Positions 1 to 6,233 of a stretch of 9,557 nucleotides of DNA are shown here, one piece after another. Location of the stretch: positions 1 to 9,557 of the forward strand of contig JBQTGY010000069.1 of assembly GCA_052390415.1 (NCBI GenBank), given 5' to 3'. The stretch's first letter is position 1. Each line of letters opens with the position of its first letter. Under the pieces are notes generated by a model. The model was not told the DNA's origin and ran no database searches. It saw only the letters and a program-made list of their open reading frames with translations. The position numbers and the translations under genes were made by a program. Source of the stretch: JANNWF01 sp052390415 (lineage in GTDB: Bacteria; Pseudomonadota; Gammaproteobacteria; Xanthomonadales; Xanthomonadaceae).

Positions 1-66
1 CCAGGCTCGATACAGCGCGTGGTCGACCGCTGCCAATGGTTCACTGAAAAACTCGCCATTGCGAGG
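1..66 (-). pseudogene. Possible degraded GGDEF-domain C-terminal tail, cut by the window edge
   Basis: The minus strand at 66-1 reads NGEFFSEPLAAVDHALYRAW. This resembles the C-terminal end of diguanylate cyclase (GGDEF) domains, whose last helix usually reads like LLxxADxALYRAK. Just upstream, in another frame (about 105-67), the residues TISV...VAS resemble the preceding beta strand (typically TVSIGVAS), so a frameshift may separate the two pieces. No GGDEF or GGEEF active-site motif is visible between here and the tcdA stop, and the intervening translation is not domain-like. I read it as a remnant of a c-di-GMP signalling gene lying downstream of tcdA and possibly continuing beyond base 1. 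The match covers only about 20 residues, so chance similarity is possible. Confidence 0.3.
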
Positions 67-187
67 CCACATGCATGCCTCGCACCGAGATGGTTCCGAC
101 CTTGAATGCACGCGACAAGGTGCTGAGTGTTGCGCATTGCAATTCGAGCATTCCGAAGCGGTCGCCGATGGATCAACGCTTGACGAC

Positions 188-1018
188 TCAAGGGGCCCGC
201 ACATGATCCGCCGTGGGCGGTGATTTCGCTGACCCGCCCAGCAACATCTGGATCGCCTTACCCACCGCGGCGAATGCAAACGCACCCGTCACGTGGGTTG
301 CTGCTCCAAGTCCCGCTCCACAATCCAGTTTCAGGCCAGCTTCGGCGTCCACTTTCGGCCGATTTCCGCACACGCTGCCGTCGGCCTGCGGGTATCGCAC
401 ATTCTCCAGCGAGTAGATCGCCGGCACACCGAAATAGCGATCTGGATTCTTCGAAAATCCGAATTCGCTGCGCAGTTTCTTGCGGATCAAGGCCAGCATG
501 GCGTCATGTTCGGTGCGGCTGAGATCGCGCACGCGAATCTGGGTGACATCGCTGCGTCCGCCAGCCGAGCCCACCACCAACAATGATTGTTTGCGGCGTC
601 GGCACCAGGCGATGGTTTCCACCTTGGTTCGGAAGCTGTCGCAGGCATCGAGAACCAGATCCAAATCACCATCGAGGTGCTCGCTTAACGTCGCCGGGGT
701 AAGGAAGGCCTCCACAGCGTGGACATTCATTTGTGGATTGATCAGCCGACAGCGCTCCGCCATCACCGCCACCTTTGCGCGACCGAAATTGCCATCTAGC
801 GCAGGCAGTTGGCGGTTACTGTTACTCACGCAGAGGTCGTCAGCATCGATCAGAGTGAGTGAGCCCACGCCACTGCGGGCAAGTGCCTCCACGGCCCAGG
901 AGCCGACCCCGCCGATGCCGATAACGGCCACGCGTGAAACGGCCAAGCGCTCCAGACTGCCGCGGCCGTACAGCCGATCGATGCCACCGAACCGGCTACG
1001 CATTTCGTCGATATCCAT
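188..1018 (-). CDS. tcdA: tRNA threonylcarbamoyladenosine dehydratase TcdA (CsdL)
   Basis: This E1-like (ThiF/MoeB superfamily) enzyme uses ATP to cyclise t6A37 to ct6A in tRNAs that read ANN codons; it acts in the cytoplasm. The 276-residue product is close to the 268 residues of E. coli TcdA. It opens with RFGGIDRLYG (9-18), matching the family N-terminus, then shows the nucleotide-binding loop GIGGVGS (34-40), the acidic strand end DADD (58-61), NRQ (68-70), and the conserved C-terminal DCGAGLGAA segment with Cys233. The ATG at 1018 is preferred because the family sequence begins there. An in-frame ATG at 1066 would add 16 residues rich in Pro, Arg and Ser, and neither start has a well-placed ribosome site (purine-rich matches lie about 13 nt upstream of each). 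It is divergent from the cytochrome gene. The partner genes csdA and csdE are not in the window. Confidence 0.93.
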   Translation of the reverse strand: MDIDEMRSRFGGIDRLYGRGSLERLAVSRVAVIGIGGVGSWAVEALARSGVGSLTLIDADDLCVSNSNRQLPALDGNFGRAKVAVMAERCRLINPQMNVHAVEAFLTPATLSEHLDGDLDLVLDACDSFRTKVETIAWCRRRKQSLLVVGSAGGRSDVTQIRVRDLSRTEHDAMLALIRKKLRSEFGFSKNPDRYFGVPAIYSLENVRYPQADGSVCGNRPKVDAEAGLKLDCGAGLGAATHVTGAFAFAAVGKAIQMLLGGSAKSPPTADHVRAP

Positions 1019-1111
1019 CGTATTCTTGCGACCTTCTGAAGCGCGTGGCGGCGGATCGTACGTCATCCGACTGATCGCTGCTCCTCACCCCTACGCAGAC
1101 CTCTCCTCGCC

Positions 1112-1507
1112 ATGCGCTATGTCATTGTGCTGTTGATCGGCGCCCTGATCGGTTCAATGCTGACCATGATCACGCTCAACTCGTTGCGACAAGCGCGAGC
1201 TGTGCCCGATGGGGTGATGGCGGTGATGGGATATCAGATGAATCTGCTGCGAACTGACATCACCGCGGAACGTTGCGACGCGGCCGCACCGCATTTCCAA
1301 ACGCTGTTGGGTGTGGCTGGTGCGATCGAGCCGGTGTTTCTGCCCTCGGGCGGTGATGACGTATTGTTCAAGCGCTATGCCGAGCAGTTGCGGAGTCGGC
1401 TGGACGAGGCGCTGAAGGTCAATACCACCGATTGCCGTACGCTGACCGAACAAGTCGGACGTGTCGGAGATGGCTGCAAAGCCTGTCACCGCGACTTCAA
1501 AAACTAA
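1112..1507 (+). CDS. Small membrane-anchored class II cytochrome c (cytochrome c'/c556-like)
   Basis: The 131-residue product has an N-terminal hydrophobic segment (about 3-22) with little charge before it, probably an uncleaved signal anchor that places the rest in the periplasm. A single haem-attachment motif CKACH (122-126) sits near the C-terminus followed by RDFK, the arrangement of class II cytochromes c, in which haem binds at the end of a four-helix bundle. The first predicted helix, GVMAVMGYQMNLL (34-46), resembles helix A of that family, and Met43 could be a sixth haem ligand. Cys55 and Cys108 lie outside the haem motif and might form a disulfide. Electron transfer or gas binding is inferred; no redox partner is encoded nearby. 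No clear ribosome site precedes the ATG at 1112. The stop codon lies inside a terminator hairpin. Confidence 0.75.
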   Translation: MRYVIVLLIGALIGSMLTMITLNSLRQARAVPDGVMAVMGYQMNLLRTDITAERCDAAAPHFQTLLGVAGAIEPVFLPSGGDDVLFKRYAEQLRSRLDEALKVNTTDCRTLTEQVGRVGDGCKACHRDFKN

Positions 1508-1529
1508 GCCCCGCCGAGGCGGGGCTTAG
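1504..1529. terminator. Shared intrinsic terminator hairpin between the cytochrome and csp genes
   Basis: A perfect 11-bp stem (1504-1514 paired with 1519-1529) closes a four-base loop. It is GC-rich and includes the cytochrome TAA stop. On the minus strand it is followed directly by TTTTT, so it fits a rho-independent terminator for the csp gene. On the plus strand no T run follows, so termination of the cytochrome transcript may be weaker. The minus-strand T run is the complement of the A run in the last cytochrome codons (Lys-Asn). Confidence 0.8.
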
Positions 1530-1563
1530 GGTGTGATCTGAGCAACTTCCGAAACGGAGCGAT

Positions 1564-1773
1564 TCAGACCTTCTCAACCTCGTCGGCCTGCAAGCCTTTC
1601 TGCCCTTGCACTACCTTGAAGCTGACTTTGTCGCCTTCGGCGAGCGACCGGAACCCGGTGCCTTGGATGGCGCGGAAGTGGACGAATACATCGTCACCAT
1701 TTTCGCGGCTGATGAAGCCGAAACCCTTGGCATCGTTAAACCACTTGACGGTGCCGATCTGACGGTCGGACAT
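1564..1773 (-). CDS. Cold-shock domain protein (Csp family)
   Basis: The 69-residue product is the full length of a bacterial CspA-type protein: a single five-stranded OB fold that binds single-stranded RNA or DNA and melts RNA secondary structure. The RNA-binding motifs are intact: KGFGFI (16-21, RNP1) and VFVHF (29-33, RNP2). The family start GTVKWFN (7-13) and the C-terminal GLQADEV are also present. The ATG at 1773 has a GAGGAG ribosome site with a 6-nt spacer. The open frame extends further upstream to 1899, but that translation is not Csp-like and is probably leader. It converges on the cytochrome gene and shares its terminator. Which paralogue it is (CspA, CspC, CspD or another), and whether it is cold induced, cannot be told from sequence alone. 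Confidence 0.95.
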   Translation of the reverse strand: MSDRQIGTVKWFNDAKGFGFISRENGDDVFVHFRAIQGTGFRSLAEGDKVSFKVVQGQKGLQADEVEKV

Positions 1774-1779
1774 GAAGCG

Positions 1780-1785
1780 CTCCTC
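1780..1785 (-). promoter_or_regulatory. Ribosome binding site of csp
   Basis: The minus strand reads GAGGAG six bases before the ATG at 1773. It fixes the start of the cold-shock gene against the longer open frame reaching 1899. Confidence 0.8.
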
Positions 1786-1804
1786 AATCTCGATCGATGG
1801 TTCT

Positions 1805-1823
1805 GGCCCGAGTTGCGCGGGCC
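1805..1823 (-). promoter_or_regulatory. Small hairpin in the csp leader
   Basis: GGCCCG (1805-1810) pairs with CGGGCC (1818-1823) across a 7-nt loop, about 32 nt upstream of the csp start. Structured 5' leaders are known for csp mRNAs, where they change fold with temperature. A role here is inferred from position only. Confidence 0.3.
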
Positions 1824-1888
1824 GCTCTGCTTGCCGACGATGGTCCTGAACCGCAGTCAAACGCGGCCATTGCAATCGCGGCAGTTCG

Positions 1889-1908
1889 AGTGTAGCCAAT
1901 TTTTTTTT
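1889..1908 (-). promoter_or_regulatory. Possible csp promoter: TACACT -10 with an upstream A9 tract
   Basis: On the minus strand TACACT (1894-1889) resembles a sigma-70 -10 box. A run of nine A residues (1908-1900) lies just upstream. No good -35 hexamer is found at 16-18 bp; the TTGCAA at 1907-1912 is only 12 bp away. If used, this promoter would give a leader of about 110 nt. Confidence 0.25.
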
Positions 1909-1976
1909 GCAATGCGATTGCTTGGCCGAAGCGTCAATCCATGCCGACCAGAGGGGAGCAGCCCGGGCCGTGGAGC

Positions 1977-2004
1977 TTAACGCACGCTTACTGGAGCATA
2001 GGCT
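1977..2004 (+). promoter_or_regulatory. Weak candidate promoter for the beta-helix gene
   Basis: TTAACG (1977-1982) and TAGGCT (1999-2004) are separated by 16 bp and lie about 48 bp upstream of the ATG at 2052. Both hexamers match the sigma-70 consensus poorly. The rest of the 278-bp csp/beta-helix intergenic region shows no other gene or clear operator. Confidence 0.18.
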
Positions 2005-2041
2005 CAGTCAGCGCAGGGGAAAGTATTCACAACCTCGCCCC

Positions 2042-2046
2042 CGGAG
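2042..2046 (+). promoter_or_regulatory. Ribosome binding site of the beta-helix gene
   Basis: CGGAG lies 5 nt before the ATG at 2052 and 8 nt before a second ATG at 2055. It supports starting the protein here, at the head of a signal peptide, rather than at upstream in-frame ATGs such as 1941. Confidence 0.6.
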
Positions 2047-2051
2047 ATTTC

Positions 2052-2831
2052 ATGATGCGCCATCTCACCTTTGCCTTGGCCTTGCTTTCAGCTGGCACCG
2101 CCGCTTCAGCGACCGACCTCATCATCGGTAACCGCGATACTGCCGCGTTGCGCGACGCGATCACGACGGCCGCTGCGCATCCGGATCAGGCCTATCGAAT
2201 CGTGCTTGCGGCGGGCGGAATCTACACGCTCAGTGACACCCTGCCCGGCCGGATCGGTCTTCCGCCCTTGGCGGGCAAGATCACCATCGAGGGTCGCGGC
2301 GCAGAAATCCGACGCTACAGTGATCGCGCAATGACATTGTTGCGGGTGGACGCGGGCGCCACCGTCAGTCTTGCCAACCTCACGCTTGCCGAAGGCAACC
2401 TCGGCGCGATTCGCAACCTCGGCAACCTGACCCTCGATCACGTCAAGGTGATCGATAACAGCGGCGAAGGCGCGCGCGGCATCATCGTCAACCACGGCAG
2501 TCTGTTGGTGCGCGACACCGAGATCTCGCATAACGAAGTGCACGGCAGTGGTCGCGACGCTGGCACGCTGGTGAATTTCGGAGAACTCACCCTTAGCCAC
2601 AGCCTGATCGCCCGCAACAGCTTGAGCCGTCGCTATCCCTCGCTAGCTACCGCCACGGTGTTGAATCATGGCCAACTCACGCTGGCGGACAGCAACTTCA
2701 CCGACAACAGCGTAGTCGACGAGTTTGGTGGCTTGATCAGCACTGCCGTGCTGAACCTGATGGGCGGTCGAGTTGAAGGCGATTCAGCGACACAGGTGCG
2801 TGACGAGAGCAACGAACTGGCGATGAACTAG
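2052..2831 (+). CDS. Secreted right-handed parallel beta-helix protein, function unknown
   Basis: The 259-residue product begins with a clear Sec signal peptide (MMRHLTFALALLSAGTAASA, likely cut after Ala20), so the mature protein is periplasmic, surface or extracellular. It has no cysteines. Residues 28-85 (ALRDAITTA, GGIYTL, ITIEGRGAEI) resemble the N-terminal cap of pectin-lyase-like and polymorphic outer-membrane (CSLREA-type) proteins. Four related coils follow: NLGNLTLDHVKVIDN at 122, NHGSLLVRDTEISHN at 147, NFGELTLSHSLIARN at 175 and NHGQLTLADSNFTDN at 205, a 25-30 residue period typical of a beta-helix with Asn ladders. No autotransporter barrel, LPXTG or other C-terminal anchor is visible. 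It may bind or cleave polysaccharide or be an adhesin, but I see no definite catalytic residues. It stands alone as a single-gene unit. Length and coil number are low for the fold. Confidence 0.7.
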   Translation: MMRHLTFALALLSAGTAASATDLIIGNRDTAALRDAITTAAAHPDQAYRIVLAAGGIYTLSDTLPGRIGLPPLAGKITIEGRGAEIRRYSDRAMTLLRVDAGATVSLANLTLAEGNLGAIRNLGNLTLDHVKVIDNSGEGARGIIVNHGSLLVRDTEISHNEVHGSGRDAGTLVNFGELTLSHSLIARNSLSRRYPSLATATVLNHGQLTLADSNFTDNSVVDEFGGLISTAVLNLMGGRVEGDSATQVRDESNELAMN

Positions 2832-2836
2832 GGGTC

Positions 2837-2883
2837 GTCTGTTGACATACACGGAGTTGTTCGCTCCGTGTACGTCAACAGAC
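2837..2883. terminator. Long hairpin between the beta-helix gene and ybbP
   Basis: Bases 2837-2856 pair with 2864-2883: 19 of 20 positions match, with one A/C mismatch (2847/2873) and a 7-nt loop. It lies 6 bp after the beta-helix stop and 9 bp beyond the end of the convergent ybbP, so it could end transcription from both sides. It is longer and less GC-rich than usual terminators and has no T run on either strand, so it could instead be a repeat element or an RNA-stabilising hairpin. Confidence 0.55.
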
Positions 2884-2891
2884 CCTGGGTT

Positions 2892-5423
2892 CTAAAGTTC
2901 TCGCAGAGTGACCGATGGGGCGACCCGGGCCACGCGCCAAGTCGCCCATAAACCGGTGGCAGCGACTGCAAGCATGCCCGCGCCTGCACCAAAAAGCGCC
3001 AAGCGCCAATCCGGCTGCCAAGGCAGTTCGAACACCTGACGCGCGATCACGCCCGAGATGATCGCCGCCGCGATCGCAGCGGTAGCGCCGGCGATCAAGC
3101 CGATGCTGGCAAATTCGGTCAATTGGGCCATCCGCAATTGGCGGCTGCTGGCTCCTAAAACGCGCATTACGCCACCTTCCAACAATCGTTCATCCTGAGT
3201 CGCGCTGACGGCGGCGACCAACACCAACAGGCCAGCGACCAAGGTGAAATAGAAAACGTATTCGACGGCCGTGGCCACCTGATCGGCGGTGTTTCGAACT
3301 TGCGCCAGCACCGCTTCGATATCAATGACCGACACGTTCGGAAATTTGCGCACCAGATCGTCGGTGACGGATTGATTTGACGCGGGAACGTGGATGGCGC
3401 TGACGTGGCTGGCCGGCAGATTGGCCAATCCTGCCGGTGAAACCAGCACGAAAAAGTTGGGATTGAAGCTCTCCCAATCAACATGCCGCAAGCTGGTGAT
3501 GCGGGCATCCAGCACGCTGCCTGCCACGTCAAAACGAACGTGGTCGCCGACTTTCCAACCCAACAACTCGGCCATGCTTTGTTCAACCGAAATCTCCGGC
3601 TCAGCGGCCGTTGGTTCTGCATCGGCTGCGGTCCAGAAGTGTCCCGCGGTCACGCGATTGTCGTCTTCGCGCAGGGACGCCACCGAAGATAGATTGAACT
3701 CGCGCTCAGCCATGCGCACGGCACGGGGACCGCGTTCCGTAAACGTGGCGGCAGTTACCGGCACATCGTTCACCGCAACCAGCCGGGCCCGCACCATCGG
3801 ATGCAACTGTGGCGCAATCACACCAGCGGCGATGAGGTGCTCGCGTACAGGTGTGAGCTGATCCGGCTGGATGTTGATGAGGAATCGATTGGGCGCATCG
3901 ACTGGCAATGAATCTTGCCAGCGTGAGATCAAGTCCGTGCGCACCAGGGTCAGCAGCAGGATCGCCATCAGCCCCAGCCCCAGAGCGGAAATCTGCACCA
4001 CGCTGGCACCGGCACGTCGACTGACATTGGCAAGCCCATAGCGCCAAGGGCCGCGCAAACGACCACGCAGATGGCGAAGCAGGGCAATCAGTGCCAATGC
4101 CAACAAGGCAAGCACCGCCAACGTCGCGAGAATGCCGAGCAGCACGACGCCACCCAGACTCACCGAGCCGGCTTTCCACCACAACAAGGCAGTGAGACCG
4201 GCCAAACCAGCAACCGTGCTCGCCACCGCGCCAGCCTCCAGGCCACCTGCTTCACGTCGCAGCACTCGCGCGGCCGAGACACGACGCAAGGCAAGAATCG
4301 GCGGCAAGGCGAATGCCAGCAGCACGCAGAATCCGACGCCAATGCCGTGCACTGCGGGCATCCAGCCGGCGGCGGGTATGACCAAACCCAGGGTGTCCGC
4401 GAGCCACAGTCCAAGTACGTACTGCAGCGTCCAGCCCAACACCAAACCGAGTACTGAACCGAGCAGGCCCAACCACAACAGTTCTCCCGCGTGAATCGCG
4501 AGCACCAGCTTCTGCTCGGCACCCAGACAGCGCATGACCGCGCATCCATCGAGGTGATGCGCGGCGTGCCGACGCGCGGCCATCGCCACGGCGATGCCCG
4601 CCAATACCACCGAAACCAGCGCTGCGAGACCAAGGAATTGATCGGCTCGCGCAAGGGCCGAGCGCACTTCAGGTCGCGCATCCTGAATGGATTCGAGGCG
4701 CTGCCCACGCGCAAGGTCAGCCTTCATCGACGTTGTCCACGCCTCGACCGCACTCGCATCCCCAGCCACCACCAATCGATAACTGACTCGACTGCCGAGT
4801 TGGATCAGCCCCGTACTCGGCAAATCTTCGAGATTGATGAATGCCTTGGGCGCAACATTGAAATAGTCCAGTGCGGCATCGGGCTCTTGCACGACCAGCG
4901 CGACCAACTGCAAGGTCCGCTCTCCGACCACGACCTCGTCGCCCAACACAGCGCCTAACGATTGGGCCCCAGCCCGACTCAACCAAAGGGTGCCGGTTTC
5001 AGGAACGCCGCTCGCGGGCACAGGTGGTTCGTCTGCGGATCGATTCAGGGTGAAGTTCCCGCGCAAAGGAAAGCCCGTGCCGAGCGCGCGAATATCGGAA
5101 AGTTTCAGGCTGTCCTTGACGCGAATCATGCTGGGAAAGCCGCGCGTCTCTGCGGTTTGCAAGCCCAATCGTTGCGCCTCTTGCAGCGCTTTCTCACCGA
5201 ATGGCGCATCCGCACGCAGTACCGCGTCGCCGCCCAGTAAACGATTGGCTTCCATGCCCAAGGCGCGCCCGGCGCGATCTGTCACGAAACCCACACTGCT
5301 TACGGCACATACGGCCAACACCAGTGCTGCCAGTAACACGCGTATTTCGCCTGCGGCGATATCCCGTCGCAGCATGCGCAGACCCAAACGGATGGCGACG
5401 GCATTCATGCGCTGAGCCTTCAT
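2892..5423 (-). CDS. ybbP: ABC transporter permease YbbP, FtsX family
   Basis: The 843-residue product is the membrane subunit of the YbbA-YbbP ABC exporter. About ten hydrophobic segments can be seen: near 26-46, 263-285, two around 310-345, 359-379, 400-416, 420-449, 475-494, and the last three at 724-741, 772-794 and 808-828. Two large periplasmic regions (about 47-260 and 500-720) separate them, the FtsX/MacB_PCD layout. Sequence blocks match E. coli YbbP, notably LRHVDWESFNPNFF and ELPWQPDWRL. The ATG at 5423 overlaps the ybbA stop in the sequence ATGA, which predicts translational coupling. An ATG at 5408 is an alternative, and an in-frame frame reaching 5468 lies inside ybbA. Substrate is unproven in the family; lipid or hydrophobic compound export is often suggested because of the tesA neighbour. 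Length is close to the E. coli protein (about 800). Confidence 0.92.
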   Translation of the reverse strand: MKAQRMNAVAIRLGLRMLRRDIAAGEIRVLLAALVLAVCAVSSVGFVTDRAGRALGMEANRLLGGDAVLRADAPFGEKALQEAQRLGLQTAETRGFPSMIRVKDSLKLSDIRALGTGFPLRGNFTLNRSADEPPVPASGVPETGTLWLSRAGAQSLGAVLGDEVVVGERTLQLVALVVQEPDAALDYFNVAPKAFINLEDLPSTGLIQLGSRVSYRLVVAGDASAVEAWTTSMKADLARGQRLESIQDARPEVRSALARADQFLGLAALVSVVLAGIAVAMAARRHAAHHLDGCAVMRCLGAEQKLVLAIHAGELLWLGLLGSVLGLVLGWTLQYVLGLWLADTLGLVIPAAGWMPAVHGIGVGFCVLLAFALPPILALRRVSAARVLRREAGGLEAGAVASTVAGLAGLTALLWWKAGSVSLGGVVLLGILATLAVLALLALALIALLRHLRGRLRGPWRYGLANVSRRAGASVVQISALGLGLMAILLLTLVRTDLISRWQDSLPVDAPNRFLINIQPDQLTPVREHLIAAGVIAPQLHPMVRARLVAVNDVPVTAATFTERGPRAVRMAEREFNLSSVASLREDDNRVTAGHFWTAADAEPTAAEPEISVEQSMAELLGWKVGDHVRFDVAGSVLDARITSLRHVDWESFNPNFFVLVSPAGLANLPASHVSAIHVPASNQSVTDDLVRKFPNVSVIDIEAVLAQVRNTADQVATAVEYVFYFTLVAGLLVLVAAVSATQDERLLEGGVMRVLGASSRQLRMAQLTEFASIGLIAGATAAIAAAIISGVIARQVFELPWQPDWRLALFGAGAGMLAVAATGLWATWRVARVAPSVTLREL

Positions 5424-6166
5424 GGACTGACCAGGCGACCTGCGGCCAAACGAATCCGACGTCCGCAACGCGCTGCCAGGCGCTCATCGTGCGTCACCAA
5501 CACCAAGGTGGTGCCGTGGGCCGCGTTCAACTCGAACAACAGGTCGGCGATGGCGATACCGGTGGCGGTATCGAGGTTACCGGTCGGCTCATCGGCAAAC
5601 AGCAAGGCAGGATGGGTGACAAAGGCGCGTGCCAACGCGACGCGCTGTTGCTCGCCGCCGGAAAGCTGGCGTGGATAGTGGCTCAAACGTTCGCCCAAGC
5701 CCACGCGAGCGAGGATGTCGCGCGCCGGGCCCTGCGGCGCATCGCGTCCGGCAAGTTCCAGCGGCAGCATCACGTTTTCCAGCGCGGTGAGTGAAGGCAA
5801 CAATTGGAACGACTGGAATACGAAGCCAACCCTGGCGGCGCGTACCCGCGCACGGCCGTCCTCATCGAGCGTCGAGAGTGGGTGTCCATCAAGCAAAACT
5901 TCGCCACGGGACGGCAGATCCAATCCCGCCAACAAAGCCAACAAGGTCGACTTGCCACTTCCCGACGCACCGACGACCGCGACCGCCTCGCCCGGTTGAA
6001 TTTGGAAGCTGACGTCATCAAGTATGGTGAGCTCCAAGCCGGGCAAACGCGCCGATTTGCCGAGCGCGCGTGCTTCGAGCATGGCGGCTGGCGCTTGCTG
6101 CGCGATGCCCTTGCTGAGCACCGATGTGTCCGCTGGACTGTCCAACACCACGTTCTGTTCTTCCAT
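5420..6166 (-). CDS. ybbA: ABC transporter ATP-binding protein YbbA
   Basis: The 248-residue cytoplasmic ATPase powers YbbP. All ABC motifs are intact: Walker A GASGSGKST (66-74), Q-loop Gln118 in FVFQSF, signature LSGGEQQ (168-174), Walker B LLFADE (188-193), D-loop NLD (197-199) and H-loop His226. The pattern FVFQSFQLLPSLTALENVMLPLEL is typical of the LolD/MacB/YbbA branch that partners FtsX-type permeases. The ATG at 6166 gives an N-terminal extension of about 28 residues compared with E. coli YbbA (228 aa). An internal ATG at 6082 (MLEARALGKS) would match the family length but has no visible ribosome site, and the site before 6166 is also weak, so the start is uncertain. It is first in the ybbA-ybbP operon and divergent from tesA with a 67-bp gap. 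Confidence 0.94.
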   Translation of the reverse strand: MEEQNVVLDSPADTSVLSKGIAQQAPAAMLEARALGKSARLPGLELTILDDVSFQIQPGEAVAVVGASGSGKSTLLALLAGLDLPSRGEVLLDGHPLSTLDEDGRARVRAARVGFVFQSFQLLPSLTALENVMLPLELAGRDAPQGPARDILARVGLGERLSHYPRQLSGGEQQRVALARAFVTHPALLFADEPTGNLDTATGIAIADLLFELNAAHGTTLVLVTHDERLAARCGRRIRLAAGRLVSP

Positions 6167-6233
6167 CGCTCGTCTCACTGGAGTTCTTCGAGTGCCTACA
6201 GACTGCCCAAAGCTGACTGAATCACACGTCACG
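6167..6233. promoter_or_regulatory. Divergent promoter region of ybbA and tesA
   Basis: This 67-bp gap separates the ybbA and tesA starts and must hold or adjoin the control sites of both unless promoters lie inside the genes. I find no convincing -35/-10 pair on either strand and no clear operator palindrome. Confidence 0.35.

Noticed and set aside
480..1136. 218-residue plus-strand open frame across tcdA
   Set aside because: It is antisense to the well-conserved tcdA, is Arg/Ser-rich with no domain pattern, and arises from the lack of stops in GC-rich sequence.
1606..1980. 124-residue open frame on the plus strand antisense to csp
   Set aside because: It lies over the intact cold-shock gene and its leader, and its translation resembles no family; it is a shadow of high-GC coding DNA.
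1941..2051. Upstream start at 1941 for the beta-helix protein
   Set aside because: It would bury the signal peptide behind 37 non-conserved residues; the ATG at 2052 has a ribosome site and heads a canonical Sec signal.
2842..2847. TTGACA inside the long hairpin as a -35 promoter box
   Set aside because: No -10-like hexamer follows at 16-18 bp, and the bases are accounted for by the hairpin stem.
4071..4494. Two overlapping plus-strand open frames (128 and 120 residues) inside ybbP
   Set aside because: They are low-complexity Gln/Arg/Thr-rich translations antisense to membrane segments of ybbP, an expected effect of hydrophobic codons on the other strand.
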